The translations under genes and the position numbers were made by a program. From Ignavibacteriales bacterium (lineage in GTDB: Bacteria > Bacteroidota > Ignavibacteria > Ignavibacteriales > Melioribacteraceae), in assembly GCA_027080245.1 (NCBI GenBank), contig JALWSN010000522.1:1-12079 (forward strand): DNA of 12,079 bases, read 5' to 3'. Below, piece after piece: positions 1 through 8,030 of the stretch (the first letter of the stretch is position 1; each line of letters opens with the position of its first letter). Below the pieces are notes generated by a model. That model was not told the origin of the DNA. It did no database searches and saw only the letters and a list, made by a program, of their open reading frames with translations.

Positions 1-766
1 CTGCACATGTTGTATCGTCGGCAACGCTTGAATATTTCGCGGTTTTCTTGATAAAATTAAAGTAATCTTCCTCGCCCCGCGAAGCCTCGCCAACAAGCAG
101 GTATTTTACGTTAGGATGTTTTTTGCCCAATATTTCCGCGGCTTTCAGCAGTTCCTCGTAACCCTTACCCGGGGTAAATCTCGCGGCCATTCCTACAAGT
201 AGTTCGTTTGCTTTTACGCCGTAATTCTTTCTTAATTCTTTGCCCGAATATTTTGCGGGATTGAATTTTTCCGTGTCCACCCCATTGTGCAAAATAAAGA
301 TTTGCTCTTCATTCAAGGGAGTTGTTTCAAGCAAGTTCCTTTTAATGATTTTGCTGATTGCAAAAGCAGCGGTAACTTTGCTGTAAACAAATCTGTGAAG
401 CAAATCTTTTTTAACAATGAACGAACCAACTTGTTTGGTTAAAAAAAGAGGAATGCGTTTTTTGTAAAGCGCCGCCGCGGGCGAAAGAACCCACAAATCT
501 CCGGAGGCTTGAGTGTGAATGAAATCGTATTCATTTTTCTTCAATAAATTCAGTACTTTCAGTGCCGCAGTGGGGCTAATCCCCTTATTAAACTTAAGCG
601 GAACGACTTTCAGGTTTTTTACTATTGCGTTTTTGTAAATAGGCGAATTGGGGTAGCAAAGCAAGTCAACTTCAATTCCGTTTTTCAACAATTGCTCAAC
701 GGCGGTAATAGTAAACATTTCCATTCCGCCCCAACTTTTTGAGAGGCATGAATAGAGGGCTTTCAT
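1..766 (-). CDS. GT4-family glycosyltransferase, N-terminal part (runs off left edge)
   Basis: My own minus-strand translation from the ATG at 766-764 is open for 255 codons to the window edge, so the C-terminal part is missing. It begins MKALYSCLSKSWGGMEMF, where the GGME motif near residues 13-16 is the donor-side glycine-rich start of GT-B, GT4-type enzymes. An 'HNGVDTEKFNP' segment at about 160-170 and 'GMAARFTPGKGYEELLKAA' at about 192-210 are the inter-domain linker and the start of the nucleotide-sugar-binding domain, both typical of the family. The E-x7-E nucleotide-sugar site would lie off the window. Family members transfer a sugar from an activated donor to a glycan or lipid acceptor on the cytoplasmic side of the membrane. 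The actual sugar and acceptor cannot be told. The ATG shares one base with the stop of the upstream SpoIID-like gene (TAATG), so translational coupling is likely. Confidence 0.88.
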   Translation of the reverse strand, partial: MKALYSCLSKSWGGMEMFTITAVEQLLKNGIEVDLLCYPNSPIYKNAIVKNLKVVPLKFNKGISPTAALKVLNLLKKNEYDFIHTQASGDLWVLSPAAALYKKRIPLFLTKQVGSFIVKKDLLHRFVYSKVTAAFAISKIIKRNLLETTPLNEEQIFILHNGVDTEKFNPAKYSGKELRKNYGVKANELLVGMAARFTPGKGYEELLKAAEILGKKHPNVKYLLVGEASRGEEDYFNFIKKTAKYSSVADDTTCA

Positions 767-2106
767 TAGTAAATCTTTTTTATTGTTGAATTCTTAAAAT
801 AATGAGCAAGGATTTCGTCGAACTTGTAACCCATATCCGCCATTACCGCGGCGCCTATTTGGCAAAGCCCAACGCCATGCCCCCAGCCAGCGCCCCAAAT
901 AACAAACTTTTGCGGAACCCCGTTTTTGATTTCAAATTTATCAATGGCTATTGCCGAACTGTAAAGATGCGTATCCGCTAATACGCTTCTTATTTCAAGT
1001 TCTTTTCCTATTGTCAAGGTTTTTTTTGAACCGACAATTTTTAATTTAATTAACCTGCCGGAATAACCCCGCTCAACAGGCTGCAAATCCAATATTTCCC
1101 CGAAGTCCACCCCGCTCTTACGCCTGATAATATTGGCTAATTCTGATTGTGAATATTCCACTTTCCAGCGGTAAAAATCCTTTGTCTCCCTGTCGTAATC
1201 GACAAGAAATTCCGAAATCACTCTCTCGTCCGTTGTATTGCAAAAAGCAGGAGGATTGCCTTTAATCCATTTGACGGCGTTTTCTTCTACGGTTAAATCC
1301 AGGTCGTATTCATCGGGGTAATATTTGTAATCCACAATCGACTGCAAATATGGGTGGGGAGTTGGTTCCCAAACATTTTCGAAAGCTTCCGAAACGCCGC
1401 CGCAGGATTTTGAAAAACGGGCGTCGCAAATTTCATTCCCGTAATAAAGAACAAGTCCCCGGGTCATCTCAACGGCGGTTTGAGCGTTGTGAGCGTAGAG
1501 TTTGGTAATTCCCTGGTATCTCTGGCAGTGATCGTCGGCGCAAACGTCGTAGAGCAAATGATCTTCCCTATCGTACCAACGAATGCGCTCCTCATTATTC
1601 TCAAAAAAGCGTTCCTTAACTTCTTTTAGCTTTCCTTTTTCTTTTCTTTCGATTTGAGCAAACAGCCAACTGCGGCTTATTATTGAATGAGCCTTCAATA
1701 ATTCAAGAGAGCTCGTAGGACTCATTTCCGAAGAAATTACACTAACCAAATAATCTTCAGCGGACAAGTAATTCAAAGCGGTAATTCGGTTGTTTTCCTT
1801 AACGAATTTAATTGCGCCTAAAAACTTTTGATTTCTCTTTTGTTCCCAGTGAAAGTTAATCCCAATTACTACGTCCCTAATCATGAACGAATCGTTTTCA
1901 TTGTCCATAGGGAAAAAGCCGGAATTTTCTTTAATTTCAATTTCAAGTTCATCTTGAGTAACAACAATTTTTCCGTCAATTAATTTTGCCTTGAATTCAC
2001 CCTGAAAAATTTCCTTCGAATTCTCAAGATGATAATTCCCGTAAAGCACAAAGCTAATTTCGTCCGCATTCAAAATTGCTACGCTAACATTCGGTATTTT
2101 GTTCAT
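766..2106 (-). CDS. SpoIID/LytB domain-containing protein (putative peptidoglycan lytic enzyme)
   Basis: This 446-residue protein has the core of the SpoIID/LytB family, whose best-known member, SpoIID of sporulating Firmicutes, is a lytic transglycosylase acting on peptidoglycan glycan strands. Visible signatures are 'AEDYLVSVISSEM' at 116-128, with E127 in the position of the catalytic glutamate; 'DVCADDHCQRYQG' at 187-199, with C189, H193 and C194 like the HCQ metal/structural motif; 'SKSCGGVSEAFENVW' at 232-246; and a C-terminal 'GWGHGVGLCQIGAAVMADMGY' type block around 407-427. The first 100 residues form a separate beta-rich N-terminal region. No convincing signal peptide is seen, which is odd for a wall enzyme. 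The ATG at 2106 has an AGGG about 9 bases upstream. The gene overlaps the downstream glycosyltransferase by one base. A sporulation role is not implied; a cell-wall or glycan role is inferred from the family and the neighbour. Confidence 0.85.
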   Translation of the reverse strand: MNKIPNVSVAILNADEISFVLYGNYHLENSKEIFQGEFKAKLIDGKIVVTQDELEIEIKENSGFFPMDNENDSFMIRDVVIGINFHWEQKRNQKFLGAIKFVKENNRITALNYLSAEDYLVSVISSEMSPTSSLELLKAHSIISRSWLFAQIERKEKGKLKEVKERFFENNEERIRWYDREDHLLYDVCADDHCQRYQGITKLYAHNAQTAVEMTRGLVLYYGNEICDARFSKSCGGVSEAFENVWEPTPHPYLQSIVDYKYYPDEYDLDLTVEENAVKWIKGNPPAFCNTTDERVISEFLVDYDRETKDFYRWKVEYSQSELANIIRRKSGVDFGEILDLQPVERGYSGRLIKLKIVGSKKTLTIGKELEIRSVLADTHLYSSAIAIDKFEIKNGVPQKFVIWGAGWGHGVGLCQIGAAVMADMGYKFDEILAHYFKNSTIKKIY

Positions 2107-2208
2107 TCACTAACCCTGAAATTTTAAGAAAGCAAAATATTAAAATTATGTGAATAAAACTTGTTTGTTTTAATTTGTTATTTTTTTTATTTTGTAATTC
2201 AATTTCGC

Positions 2209-2238
2209 CTTGAAAATAGAAAGCTTCCTATTTTCAAG
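2209..2238. repeat. 30-bp near-perfect palindrome in divergent intergenic region
   Basis: Two 11-base arms, CTTGAAAATAG (2209-2219) and CTATTTTCAAG (2228-2238), are exact reverse complements. The 8 bases between them are an AAGCTT palindrome plus a single A/C mismatch, so all 30 bases are palindromic except for one pair. It lies about 100 bases upstream of the SpoIID-like start (minus) and about 113 bases upstream of the LTD-protein start (plus). No gene ends here and no T-run follows on either strand, so it does not fit a terminator. An operator for a dimeric regulator, a 5'-UTR hairpin, or a small mobile or REP-like palindrome are the options. The structure is certain, the role is not. Confidence 0.7.
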
Positions 2239-2351
2239 AGTTCGCAAGCGCTTAAGGGTAATCATTTCATTAACATCAACATTTCTTAATCCGAACACAT
2301 TTAAGAATTCCTGATTGGTTAATCATTCATTTTAATAAATGGTTGGCAAAG

Positions 2352-5300
2352 ATGAATGAAAAACAAAAAAGGGCGTCGCTTTTAGCCTTCTTATTTTTAT
2401 TAAATATTCTAACGGCAGGACAATCCTCCCCCAAATTAATCCTTACGGAAGTAATGTTTCGCCCGCACGGAAGCAACAACGAGTTTATTGAAATTTACAA
2501 TCCTTCAACCGTATATTCATTTGATTTAAAGGGAGTGAAATTAAAATATTACAAGTCCTCGCCCGATTTCATCGACACAACGCAAGCAAATTTGATTTTG
2601 CCGCCGGAAACTTACGCTGTAATATTTGAAGGGGATTACAATATTTCCGGGGGAATCTACTCAACTTTAATTCCGCCCAATGCCATTCAACTCAAAATCT
2701 CAGACAACGCTTTCGGCTCTTCGGGAATGTCAAACTCATCCAATCGCCCGATTTACTTGTTAGATTCGAACGGCGATACTTTAGACGCCTATGTTTACAC
2801 GGCAAATAACAAGGAAGGATTTTCTGATGAAAGAATTTTTGTTGACAGCTTACATTTGAACAATTCCTGGGGTAATTCAATAATTGAAAACGGGACGCCC
2901 GGTTACAAGAATTCAATTACGCCTTTTAACAACGACGTAAGTATTGAAAATATTAGTCTTTCGCCCGTCAACCCCGTCGAAGGCTCGACAATACAGGCTA
3001 AAGTCAAAATCAATAATATCGGTCTTTTTGAAGCTTACAATTTTTCATTCGATTTTTTCGACGACGTCAACGGTGATTCATTACTCCAACCAAACGAGCT
3101 CCTTTTTGAAAAAAGCAATTTACAATTACAAAGCTTCGATTCATTAACGCTTTCATTCCAATTCAACTTAAGCGCCGGCGCACATTTCCTTATTGGCAAA
3201 ACAAATTTCCCTGCCGACGAAGATTCTTCCAATAATCATTATTTAATGCGCTTTTACGTTTACCCTAAACCTGTTAGTTTTAATGCAATAGTAATTAATG
3301 AAATAATGTTTAAACCCGCCGAGGGCAATCCCGAATGGATTGAGCTCTTTAACAATTCTAAAAATAGCATTAACCTGAAGGGTTGGAAAATAAAGGACAA
3401 AACCACATCCACTATCATTTCACGCAATAATATCAGCGTAAAACCCGATAGCTTCCTTGTGATATCGGCAGACTCACTTAATTTAAAAGGTCAAACGCCA
3501 TTTAATTATTTAATTGTCAATTTGCCGTCGCTTAACAATTCCGGCGACGAAATAACTCTACTCGATTCGCTGAACAGAACAATCGACAGCGTTAATTATT
3601 CTTCTGGCTGGGGCGGAGGAAGAGGACGCTCTCTCGAACGGATTTACGCAAGCAATGCTTCTAACCTTCCGTCTAATTGGGGAAGTTCTGTTTCAAGATT
3701 TGGCTCCACGCCTTCTCGGATTAATTCTCTTACCCCAAAAGATTTTGACCTTGGATTAAAAAGACTAATTTCTTCCGCGCCTTACAATCAATTAAATACT
3801 AATCTTAATTTAACTGCAATCATTTCTAACAACGGCAACAAATCAAACAGTGGCGCAACGTTCAATATTTACTTGGATTCTAACAAAGATTCAATTGCCC
3901 AATCCGGCGAATTAATTTTCACAAACTCACTCCCTCCTATTTTCCCTAAAGATAGCCTTACTCTTGATTTAACAATAGCTCCTCTGCCAAAAGGGTTAAA
4001 TTATTTAATTGCAAAAATCAACTACTCCGCGGATGAATTCCCCGACAACGACGTTGCTTTTTTGAAAATCAACACTGTTGAATTCAACGAAATAAAGGGC
4101 GACATTGTAATTAACGAAATAATGTACGCCCCCAAAAACGACGAACCCGAATGGATTGAACTGTTTAACACAAGCGCAAAAACAATTAATCTAAAAAATT
4201 ACTCCGTAGGCGACGATCATTCCCTTAAATTGGCAATTGAAAAAAGTCTCGTCTTAAAACCGGGAACTTTTGTGGTTGTGGCAAAAGATTCAAGCTTTTT
4301 CAAATACCATGCCGTTAATCCTGTTGTTATTGCAGGCTTTCCCGTTCTTAATAACTTGAGGGATGCCGTGGTTATTAAGGATTCTTTATTACGCACAATC
4401 GATTCCGTTTACTATTTCAATAGTTGGGGCGGCGCCGGCGGTAAATCGCTCGAAAGAATTTCTCCATCGGGCGGCTCCCTTGATTCGGCAAACTGGGCAG
4501 AATGTCGGTATTCTTCGGGCTCTACGCCGGGCAAAGTTAACTCAGTTTCGCAAAAAAATTATGACGTTGCAATTACCCGCTTTTTTACCGACCCACCCTT
4601 CCCATTGCAGCATCAAAAAGTTAACTTGTTTTGCGTCCTTAAAAATATTGGCAAAAAAACTCTTTCTTTTAATTTAACTTTGTTAATTGCAAAATCTTCT
4701 AATGGTTACGTTCCCGTCTTTAATTCCGGTAATTTTACGCTCCAACCAAACGACTCAATTAACAAACGGCTCGATTACTTAATCCCAGATCTTAACGATG
4801 TTTATTCATTAAAAATAAAAGCTAATTCGTCTGCAGATGAAAACCCTTCCAACAATTCCGATTCACTTACGATTTTTCCCGTCTATCCCAAATCGTCTTT
4901 GGTAATTAACGAAATAATGTACAATCCGGAAGACGAACCGGAATGGGTTGAATTTTTTAACACAACAGACGATACGCTTAATATTCTGAATTGGAAAGTA
5001 GCCGACGTTTTAACTACGCCGGACACTTCCTTTTTAACTAATTCTTCTTATTACATCTTGCCCGGCGAATATCTTGTGTTAGCAAAAGATTCTTCTTTCT
5101 TTAATTTTCACAAACTAAGCCGTAACGTAATAATTACAGATTTTGCCAATTTGAACAACGGTAAAGACGGCGTTAAAATACTTGACGGGACAAATAACTT
5201 AATAGATTCGGTGTTTTACTCGGACAACTATTTCCATGCAAACGGCCGTTCAATTGAAAGAGTTTCGCCTTCTAAACCCTCTAATGATTTAAATAATTGG

Positions 5301-7001
5301 AAAGTCTCAAAAAGTAAGTATTTCAGTACGCCGGGCATTATTAACAGCGTCTCGCCAAAAAATTATGACGTTTCAATTGACTCGATTTTTTGCTCTCCCC
5401 CTTATCCTCAAAGCTCTCAAGAAATTACAATAAACGCTATCGTTAGAAACAACGGGATGAAAAACCTCGGCAATCTGCCAATAATTTTTTATGTTTTTAA
5501 TGGTTCAAAATATGAACAGTTCGATTCCTTAACTATTCAATATTTGAACGATCATGATTCAACAATTGCCAAAAGTTCACGCGGGCAAATTGTACGGGAC
5601 AGTTTAAAAATTAAAGTCGTTGCAGGACTTAATAATGACCAGGACACCACGAACAATTATTACTTAAAAACCATTTACTCTAACAATGCCAAAGGAAAAT
5701 TATTTATTTCTGAAATAATGTGCCGTCCCAAAGCCGGAAGTCCACAGTGGATAGAATTAGCAAATATTTCCGGCGATGAAATAAATTTAAATAATTGGAC
5801 TTTAACAACAAATTCAAAAACTTTTATTTTGCTTTCTCCTGCACGGTGCTTAACAATTCTCCCGCATTCATTTTTTGTAATAGCCACAGATACTTTAGCC
5901 ACTCTGCCTCAGGAAACACCTTTACTAACAATACCAAAATTACGGTTGAGATTTTATTCCGACAAAATTAAACTTTCCGATTTCAGAGGCGAGACCATCG
6001 ACAGCGTTTTTTATTCTCGAAATTGGAGGGTTATTACAAGTCATTCCATAGAGAAAATCAATCTTTCCTCCTACACCAACGATTCTACAAATTGGTTCTT
6101 TTCTCTTGCGCAAAACAATTCCACTCCCGGCGCAAAAAACTCCGTCGCCACTTTAACAGCCTATCCATTAAACTCCTGTGCAATTAATGAAATAATGTTC
6201 AACCCCGTCAAAGGCAATGCCGAATATGTTGAGATACTAAACAAATCCGGTTCTTCAATAAATATTGGCGGGTGGTATTTGTCAACCTCGGCTGCTAACG
6301 GCTATTTTCTCCGCTTCAATAATTTTGTTTTGCAAAAGAATTCTTTTTACCTCTTAGCTTCCGATTCTTCAATCTACTCCACATTCAACTACTTAACAGC
6401 TGACGACAAAATAAGAATTGTGAATTCCTCCTCGCTTAATATCTCCAATTCCGGCGCGCCAATTGTTTTGAAAGACGCGTTTGGGAACGTAATTGACTCT
6501 GTGTTTTTTCAGCCCTCATGGCACAACAAAAACATTTTGAACACGGACGGCAAATCGCTTGAAAGAATAAATCCATTGCTCAACAGTAACGATGCCTTTA
6601 ATTGGAACACGTCGGTTGCGGCTAATGGAGGAACGCCCAACAAAGTTAATTCAATTTACACGCAAACGGCAAAAACCAAATCCGCTTTGAACATCTCTCC
6701 CAATCCTTTTTCGCCGGACAACGACGGCTTTCAGGATTTCACAATTATTTCTTTCAAACTCGCCGCTCCGGAATCTCAGGTAATGATTAGAATATTTGAT
6801 GATCACGGCAGGCTTGTTAGAACTTTAGTTAACAACCAAGCCTTTTCCTCAAGCGGCTCCGTTGTTTTCGACGGTTTGGACGATAACGGCAATTTGTTAC
6901 GAATGGGAATTTATTTAGTGCTTGTTCAAAGCGTTAATGAAAAAAACAAACAAGCGCAAACGTTAAAAGGCGTTTTGGTCTTAGCTCACAAATTAAATTA
7001 A
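2352..7001 (+). CDS. Giant secreted lamin-tail-domain (LTD)/CARDB array protein with FlgD-like C-terminal domain
   Basis: A 1,549-residue protein if started at the ATG at 2352. An in-frame TTG nine bases earlier (2343) is possible, but the ATG gives a cleaner signal peptide: KQKR, hydrophobic 10-20, then TAG, with likely cleavage before Q24. Six LTD modules begin near residues 27, 312, 584, 848, 1116 and 1275. Each opens with an 'INEIM..P...PEWIEL.N' type motif (the first is LTEVMFRP) and carries a later 'IDSV.Y...SLERI' and 'STPG..NS' block. CARDB-like beta-sandwich modules starting with (Y/F/N)DV or (Y/F)DL lie at about 194-307, 463-577, 736-846 and 1003-1113. From about 1445 comes a FlgD-Ig-like domain with 'SPNPFSPDNDGFQDFTI' and 'GIYLVLV', of a type often found at the C-terminus of secreted FCB proteins and possibly a type IX secretion signal (inference). 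LTD and CARDB modules are surface or adhesion-type folds. No catalytic domain is seen, so a surface, adhesive or matrix role is the best guess. Confidence 0.87.
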   Translation: MNEKQKRASLLAFLFLLNILTAGQSSPKLILTEVMFRPHGSNNEFIEIYNPSTVYSFDLKGVKLKYYKSSPDFIDTTQANLILPPETYAVIFEGDYNISGGIYSTLIPPNAIQLKISDNAFGSSGMSNSSNRPIYLLDSNGDTLDAYVYTANNKEGFSDERIFVDSLHLNNSWGNSIIENGTPGYKNSITPFNNDVSIENISLSPVNPVEGSTIQAKVKINNIGLFEAYNFSFDFFDDVNGDSLLQPNELLFEKSNLQLQSFDSLTLSFQFNLSAGAHFLIGKTNFPADEDSSNNHYLMRFYVYPKPVSFNAIVINEIMFKPAEGNPEWIELFNNSKNSINLKGWKIKDKTTSTIISRNNISVKPDSFLVISADSLNLKGQTPFNYLIVNLPSLNNSGDEITLLDSLNRTIDSVNYSSGWGGGRGRSLERIYASNASNLPSNWGSSVSRFGSTPSRINSLTPKDFDLGLKRLISSAPYNQLNTNLNLTAIISNNGNKSNSGATFNIYLDSNKDSIAQSGELIFTNSLPPIFPKDSLTLDLTIAPLPKGLNYLIAKINYSADEFPDNDVAFLKINTVEFNEIKGDIVINEIMYAPKNDEPEWIELFNTSAKTINLKNYSVGDDHSLKLAIEKSLVLKPGTFVVVAKDSSFFKYHAVNPVVIAGFPVLNNLRDAVVIKDSLLRTIDSVYYFNSWGGAGGKSLERISPSGGSLDSANWAECRYSSGSTPGKVNSVSQKNYDVAITRFFTDPPFPLQHQKVNLFCVLKNIGKKTLSFNLTLLIAKSSNGYVPVFNSGNFTLQPNDSINKRLDYLIPDLNDVYSLKIKANSSADENPSNNSDSLTIFPVYPKSSLVINEIMYNPEDEPEWVEFFNTTDDTLNILNWKVADVLTTPDTSFLTNSSYYILPGEYLVLAKDSSFFNFHKLSRNVIITDFANLNNGKDGVKILDGTNNLIDSVFYSDNYFHANGRSIERVSPSKPSNDLNNWKVSKSKYFSTPGIINSVSPKNYDVSIDSIFCSPPYPQSSQEITINAIVRNNGMKNLGNLPIIFYVFNGSKYEQFDSLTIQYLNDHDSTIAKSSRGQIVRDSLKIKVVAGLNNDQDTTNNYYLKTIYSNNAKGKLFISEIMCRPKAGSPQWIELANISGDEINLNNWTLTTNSKTFILLSPARCLTILPHSFFVIATDTLATLPQETPLLTIPKLRLRFYSDKIKLSDFRGETIDSVFYSRNWRVITSHSIEKINLSSYTNDSTNWFFSLAQNNSTPGAKNSVATLTAYPLNSCAINEIMFNPVKGNAEYVEILNKSGSSINIGGWYLSTSAANGYFLRFNNFVLQKNSFYLLASDSSIYSTFNYLTADDKIRIVNSSSLNISNSGAPIVLKDAFGNVIDSVFFQPSWHNKNILNTDGKSLERINPLLNSNDAFNWNTSVAANGGTPNKVNSIYTQTAKTKSALNISPNPFSPDNDGFQDFTIISFKLAAPESQVMIRIFDDHGRLVRTLVNNQAFSSSGSVVFDGLDDNGNLLRMGIYLVLVQSVNEKNKQAQTLKGVLVLAHKLN
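2430..6670 (+). repeat. Tandem LTD + CARDB coding repeat, period about 800-850 bp
   Basis: The GAAATAATG core of the LTD opening motif (GAAGTAATG in the first copy) recurs at 2448, 3300, 4116, 4911, 5712 and 6189. The spacings are 852, 816, 795, 801 and 477 bases. The first five repeats fit an LTD+CARDB unit of about 265-285 residues. The short last interval is where a CARDB module is missing between LTD5 and LTD6. DNA identity is highest between copies 3 and 4, which share 21 identical bases (4107-4127 and 4902-4922). Elsewhere the repeats are strongly diverged. This points to old internal duplication, with module loss near the 3' end or addition of a lone LTD. Confidence 0.8.
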
Positions 7002-7846
7002 GCTTTTTTGAAAACAATCGCCGTCCATTCTCCCTCGACGAGCGAATCTATTGTTTTTAAATTAGCCGATTCGTATTGCTCAACTATTTCGGCCCTATCG
7101 GAGGTCAACACCCCCGAGAGTATTATTTTACCGTCCTTTTTCGTCCTTTCCACCAAATCGTCTCTGATTTCTCTCAACACATTCTTGTTAATATTTGCCA
7201 ACGTCAAATCGAAGTCTCTTTCTTCAACGTCTTGCGCCTCGCCCGTTCTAACTTCAACTTCAGATTTAACTTTGTTTTTTTCAACGTTTTCAATTCCATT
7301 CAAATAGCACCATTCATTATTGTCAATAGCCACAGCGCTTTGCGCTCCAAGCATTACCGAACCTATTGACAATATTGCCGTTCCGCTACCAACGTCCAAC
7401 ACTTTGTCTTGCTTTTTCAAATGTTTTTCAAGCAATCTTAAAACCAATCTTGTCGTCTCGTGATCTCCCGTTCCAAAAGACATTTTCGGGTCTATTTCTA
7501 TTACAATTTCATCCCTCTCTTTTTTGTAACTCTTAAACGACGGCTTAATAATAATTTTAGGGCTAACCTTAATTACGTCAAGGGTCTTCTCCCACTCTTC
7601 ATTCCAATTCTTTTCGGCAATATTGCTAATGAGTACGTCAAAACTCTCAATCAAATTTTCCTTAATTAACCGGCTTAGCAAACTTTCAAAGTCTTTAACT
7701 TTTAAGTTAGATTTTTCCTCCGCGTAAACGGCAAGGAAGTTTTCCCTCTCCAGAACGCCCAGTATTTCCAATTCCCACATAATTCCGCTTAGAATGTCGG
7801 GCAGAAAAGGTTTGGTCGTTATTTTAAATTCCAAATAATTTTTCAT
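6998..7846 (-). CDS. prmA: Ribosomal protein L11 methyltransferase
   Basis: This SAM-dependent enzyme of the PrmA family methylates ribosomal protein L11 in the cytoplasm. Counting from the ATG at 7846 (282 residues), there is an N-terminal L11-recognition domain, a linker 'NWNEEWEK' at about 80-87, the family signature 'SFGTGDHETT' at about 123-132 (usually AFGTGTHPTT), SAM motif I 'VLDVGSGTAILSIG' at about 149-162, an acidic 'AIDNN' loop, and 'LANIN' at about 216-220 replacing the common N-A-N-I motif. It ends 'GEWTAIVFKK'. The frame is open back to a TTG at 7870, giving 8 more residues. I prefer the ATG because 'MKNYLEFKI' matches the usual family start. The spacing of the upstream AAAGGG is very short for that ATG, so the start is not settled. 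Its stop interlocks with that of the LTD gene. It is probably transcribed alone, since a terminator lies between it and the upstream operon. Confidence 0.92.
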   Translation of the reverse strand: MKNYLEFKITTKPFLPDILSGIMWELEILGVLERENFLAVYAEEKSNLKVKDFESLLSRLIKENLIESFDVLISNIAEKNWNEEWEKTLDVIKVSPKIIIKPSFKSYKKERDEIVIEIDPKMSFGTGDHETTRLVLRLLEKHLKKQDKVLDVGSGTAILSIGSVMLGAQSAVAIDNNEWCYLNGIENVEKNKVKSEVEVRTGEAQDVEERDFDLTLANINKNVLREIRDDLVERTKKDGKIILSGVLTSDRAEIVEQYESANLKTIDSLVEGEWTAIVFKKA

Positions 7847-7884
7847 TCCCTTTTTGAAATACCTTTTCAATTTTCCACCAAACC

Positions 7885-7913
7885 AATCTATTTCTTTCGA
7901 TGTAAATTATCAA
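7885..7913 (-). promoter_or_regulatory. Candidate housekeeping promoter for prmA
   Basis: On the minus strand TTGATA (7913-7908; 5 of 6 matches to TTGACA) is followed after 17 bases by TAGATT (7890-7885; 4 of 6 to TATAAT). Initiation about 7 bases further would be near 7878, giving a leader of about 30 bases to the ATG at 7846 but only about 8 to the alternative TTG at 7870. The sigma-70 consensus of this lineage is not known to me and AT-rich DNA yields chance matches, so this is tentative. Confidence 0.25.
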
Positions 7914-7998
7914 TGCTTACGATTAATTAAAATTTAAGAGTTTCATTTCGAATTAAATGTAAGGTTAGGAAAAGACCCTGAGAATTAAAGAAAGGATA

Positions 7999-8022
7999 GG
8001 GAAGCCTGAACAAAGGCTTCCC
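7999..8022 (-). terminator. Hairpin terminator of the sigma/anti-sigma/TonB operon
   Basis: Perfect 9-base arms GGGAAGCCT and AGGCTTCCC (7999-8007 and 8014-8022) enclose a 6-base loop. The hairpin starts 9 bases past the last codon of the TonB-domain gene. On the minus strand the hairpin is followed by TATCCTTTCTTT, a T-rich though interrupted tract. This is the right position and polarity for intrinsic termination and separates the operon from prmA. Confidence 0.75.
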
Positions 8023-8030
8023 CTAAATAT

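Noticed and set aside
766..2106. Sporulation gene
   Set aside because: Homology to SpoIID is at domain level, the neighbours are not sporulation genes, and other gene content suggests a Gram-negative FCB bacterium.
2209..2238. Intrinsic terminator
   Set aside because: The palindrome lies between divergent starts and has no following T-run on either strand.
2692..2916. Short minus-strand open frame inside the LTD gene, and similar frames at 2944-3147, 3035-3232, 4363-4677 and 5675-5902
   Set aside because: They lie wholly within the LTD reading frame, have no domain, no RBS worth noting and biased composition; they are shadows of the real gene.
2430..6670. CRISPR array or non-coding tandem repeat
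   Set aside because: The periodicity is that of protein modules of about 270 residues in one open frame, with diverged DNA, not short identical repeats.
7008..7669. Plus-strand open frames opposite prmA
   Set aside because: prmA shows clear family motifs on the minus strand; the plus-strand frames are compositional shadows.
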